Assembly: GCF_030248535.1 (NCBI RefSeq)
Contig: NZ_JAHGAJ010000005.1
Coordinates: forward strand, 124,001 to 188,000
DNA from: Vibrio sp. D404a
GTDB taxonomy: Bacteria > Pseudomonadota > Gammaproteobacteria > Enterobacterales > Vibrionaceae
Direction: 5' to 3'
Length of the DNA stretch: 64,000 bases
Of this stretch, positions 61,905 to 64,000 are shown in pieces. The notes beneath the pieces were generated by a model. The model saw only the letters and a list, made by a program, of their open reading frames with translations. It searched no databases and had not been told where the DNA came from. Position 1 is the first letter of the stretch; the number at the start of each line of letters is the position of its first letter. Made by a program: the position numbers and the translations under genes.

Positions 61905-64000
61905 GTAGAGTTCATACTATGGCGGGGTTAATCAACAAACGCCTAATCTGGATCACTATCGTCAGTGCCTTTTTTGCTTCATTTTTGAGTGCAGCCTACA
62001 CCTTGGTTGAGTTTAACTTCTCCATCAAACCTGAACTGCTTAAGAAGGCGAGTGCGATTGCGCAAAATATCCAAGATGATGTGGAATTGGCGATCGATGT
62101 CGGTGTACCTTTTGAGCAGATCAAAGGTATGGACACTTATCTGGACGATACGTTAGCCACCTATCCAGAACTTACCTTCGTTGCGATCACCCAGAATGAA
62201 GATGTGCTTTACCGTTCTGGTGCAGTCGAAACATTAGACCCAACCTATGCAGTAGCCTTTGAAAAGGTGTCGAATCAATACCTGTCAGCGACATTCCTTG
62301 AACGTCTGGTTGTGGTATTTAAAGAACTGCCAAGCTTGCTCCCTTCTTTGTTTAGTGCTGATTCCGCACAGAGTGATGTGTTTCAATTGGCGATCCAAGG
62401 CGCAGAAGAGGTTTCCGGGCGCATCTATGTTGGCTTGAGCTCTACTTTTGTTCAGTCCCAGTTAACAGATATCTTTTTTGATATCGCTATCGTTCTGATT
62501 GCAGTGCTATTGGTCTGTTTTGAAGTGGTGATGGTTGTGGTGATGTTTTATGTATCGGGACCTTTAGAAGAGTCCGAGTCGATACTAAAACGTCAGGTGA
62601 AAGGGGACTTTTCAGTTAATGAGAGAACCAGTTATCACGGCGTGATTGGTTTGTTCTCTCAGCGTCTAAATGACGATTCGAAAGATCTTCAGTCTCGATT
62701 TAAAGCTCTGTTCTCCCGTTTTATCTCGTCTAAATCGAATTCCGATGGGCAGGCTGAGCAGAACACGGTTACCTCAAAGTTATCCAGCATTTCAGAGCGT
62801 TTCAGTCTAGAGAGCAAACTTGGATTTCATAAGGGCAACATTGTTGACGCTCGTATCCCATTGTTTGTGTTCTCTTTCGCAGAAGAGCTTTCTAAGTCTT
62901 TCATGCCTCTTTTCGTTAATGAGTTCTATAAGCCAACAAGCTGGATCTCAAAGGACGTGATGCTGGGGCTACCAATTTCCGTTTTCATGTTTGTCATCGC
63001 AGCTTGTACGCCATTTGCTGCTAAGTGGGTTGACCGATGGGGACAAAAACAACTGTTCTTGTTGGGCTTGATTCCAGCAATTGGTGGTTACTTCGGGTGT
63101 GCCTTTGCCCAAGACAGCATGGACATTGTGATTGCCCGTGGTGTGACGGCCTTCGGCTACGCGATCATCACCATCAGTTGTCAAAGCTATATCGCCGCTG
63201 TGATTACGCCTGAAAACCGAGCGAAAGGCATGTCGATTTTTGTTGGTGTCCTAATGACAGCGACCATGTGTGGTACGGCGCTTGGCGCGATCATCGCGGA
63301 TCGCATCGGCTACCAACCGGTGTTCTTACTCTCGGCATTATTAGCGGCTTTCGCAGGTTTCCTTGCATGGCGCATGTTTATTGGGGATGTCTCTGGCGAT
63401 GGTGCTAAAGGCAAAGCAGCAGCTAAGGGCAGTGTTTTCTTATTAGCTAAGAACTTACGTTTCATGGCTGTGATCTTGTTCTGTGCGATCCCAGCGAAGA
63501 TCGTACTAACGGGTTTCTTATATTTCCTCGTTCCTCTCTACCTTGTTTCTTTAGATGCCAGCCAATCAGAAATTGGTCGTGTCATGATGATCTACTCATT
63601 GGTGATCATTCCGCTGAGTCCAATTGCTTCGGGTATTGCCGACCGTACGCAAAAAACGAAGCAATTGGTGGTATTGGGTACTTTGTTGTCAGGGGCGATC
63701 TTGGTTTCGATGTACGGTGAAGATTCTGTGTTTAAGATTCTATTGGCGGTCACACTCATGGGTATCGCCCACTCGATTCTGAAAGCGCCGTTGATTGCTT
63801 GTGCTCTTGAAGCGTCAGAAGCAACTCCAGAAGTTGGACGCACTGAAGTACTTGGCTTACTTCGTACATCCGAGCGAATTGGTAGTGTTATCGGCCCTAT
63901 TTTGGTGGCTTCGTTATTAATCAGTCATAGCTTCGGTGAGGCGATGACCATAGTCGGCGGCGGTATTTTCCTAGCGGGTATTGCCATGTTTATGATCCTC
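61901..64000 (+). CDS. Sensor-MFS transporter fusion protein (partial, runs off the window)
   Basis: An open frame of 700 codons from ATG at 61901 to the window end, without stop. The N-terminal part has a membrane helix (about 13-35), a periplasmic domain (about 40-190, with DVGVPFEQIKGM and VAITQNEDVLYRSG), a second helix (about 194-220), then a HAMP-like segment (SGPLEESESILKRQVKGDFS). From about 315 on it is a major-facilitator transporter: PFAAKWVDRWGQK (motif A-like loop), PENRAKGMSIFVGVLM, and multiple helices. Such sensor-transporter fusions are unusual. The substrate is unknown. It is coupled to the sensor-like gene before it. Confidence 0.85.
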   Translation, partial: MSRVHTMAGLINKRLIWITIVSAFFASFLSAAYTLVEFNFSIKPELLKKASAIAQNIQDDVELAIDVGVPFEQIKGMDTYLDDTLATYPELTFVAITQNEDVLYRSGAVETLDPTYAVAFEKVSNQYLSATFLERLVVVFKELPSLLPSLFSADSAQSDVFQLAIQGAEEVSGRIYVGLSSTFVQSQLTDIFFDIAIVLIAVLLVCFEVVMVVVMFYVSGPLEESESILKRQVKGDFSVNERTSYHGVIGLFSQRLNDDSKDLQSRFKALFSRFISSKSNSDGQAEQNTVTSKLSSISERFSLESKLGFHKGNIVDARIPLFVFSFAEELSKSFMPLFVNEFYKPTSWISKDVMLGLPISVFMFVIAACTPFAAKWVDRWGQKQLFLLGLIPAIGGYFGCAFAQDSMDIVIARGVTAFGYAIITISCQSYIAAVITPENRAKGMSIFVGVLMTATMCGTALGAIIADRIGYQPVFLLSALLAAFAGFLAWRMFIGDVSGDGAKGKAAAKGSVFLLAKNLRFMAVILFCAIPAKIVLTGFLYFLVPLYLVSLDASQSEIGRVMMIYSLVIIPLSPIASGIADRTQKTKQLVVLGTLLSGAILVSMYGEDSVFKILLAVTLMGIAHSILKAPLIACALEASEATPEVGRTEVLGLLRTSERIGSVIGPILVASLLISHSFGEAMTIVGGGIFLAGIAMFMIL

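Overview
The window looks like part of a Vibrio chromosome, probably the secondary chromosome of a species in or near the Splendidus clade. This is inferred from gene content and protein style: two Vibrio-type porins, DUF3187 and DUF6279 proteins, an acetate kinase gene without pta beside it, HD-GYP and GGDEF-EAL proteins, and about 44% GC. No rRNA, tRNA, insertion sequence, prophage or CRISPR array was seen.

Layout. 1-9,240: a 44-aa protein, a glutaredoxin, an EamA permease, an OmpU-like porin, an aspartoacylase-family hydrolase, and a leftward periplasmic thiol-redox operon of scsB/scsD/scsC type preceded by an unrecognised small membrane protein. 9,450-15,600: an MscS channel, a long RecX-family protein, a GAF-LuxR regulator, a DUF3187 protein and a second porin; the last two genes share a palindrome. 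15,700-24,600: an M3 peptidase, a candidate small RNA, an aldo/keto reductase, an orphan prepilin, dbpA, a 57-aa protein, a lipoprotein, a DnaQ-like exonuclease and a PPC-domain protein. 24,600-34,600: rhlE, bluB, a flavoprotein, fdxA, an RNA methyltransferase, a Tas-like reductase, pepT, a DM13 protein and a second MscS channel. 34,600-50,900: a dCMP deaminase, an RND efflux pair, a MaoC protein, an orphan PstS with a Pho box, an AraC regulator, rnb and deaD (divergent), a GGDEF-EAL protein and acetate kinase. 50,900-64,000: a decayed chaA, a patatin, a sutR/ydcO-like divergent pair with repeated operators, a Zur/Fur-box metal cassette, a kinase/HD-GYP pair, and a two-gene operon whose second product fuses a periplasmic sensor to an MFS permease and runs off the window.

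Genes that work together. RNA metabolism is well represented (dbpA, rhlE, deaD, rnb, an RNA methyltransferase). Periplasmic disulfide handling is complete in the scs-like operon. Cyclic-di-GMP turnover is represented by the GGDEF-EAL and HD-GYP proteins. The candidates I consider least described are: the His-rich / HupE-UreJ / anchor cassette behind a Zur-like operator; the sensor-MFS pair at the right edge; the GAF-LuxR regulator with matching palindromes before two envelope genes; and a promoter-terminator unit near 17,810-17,921 that looks like a small RNA gene.
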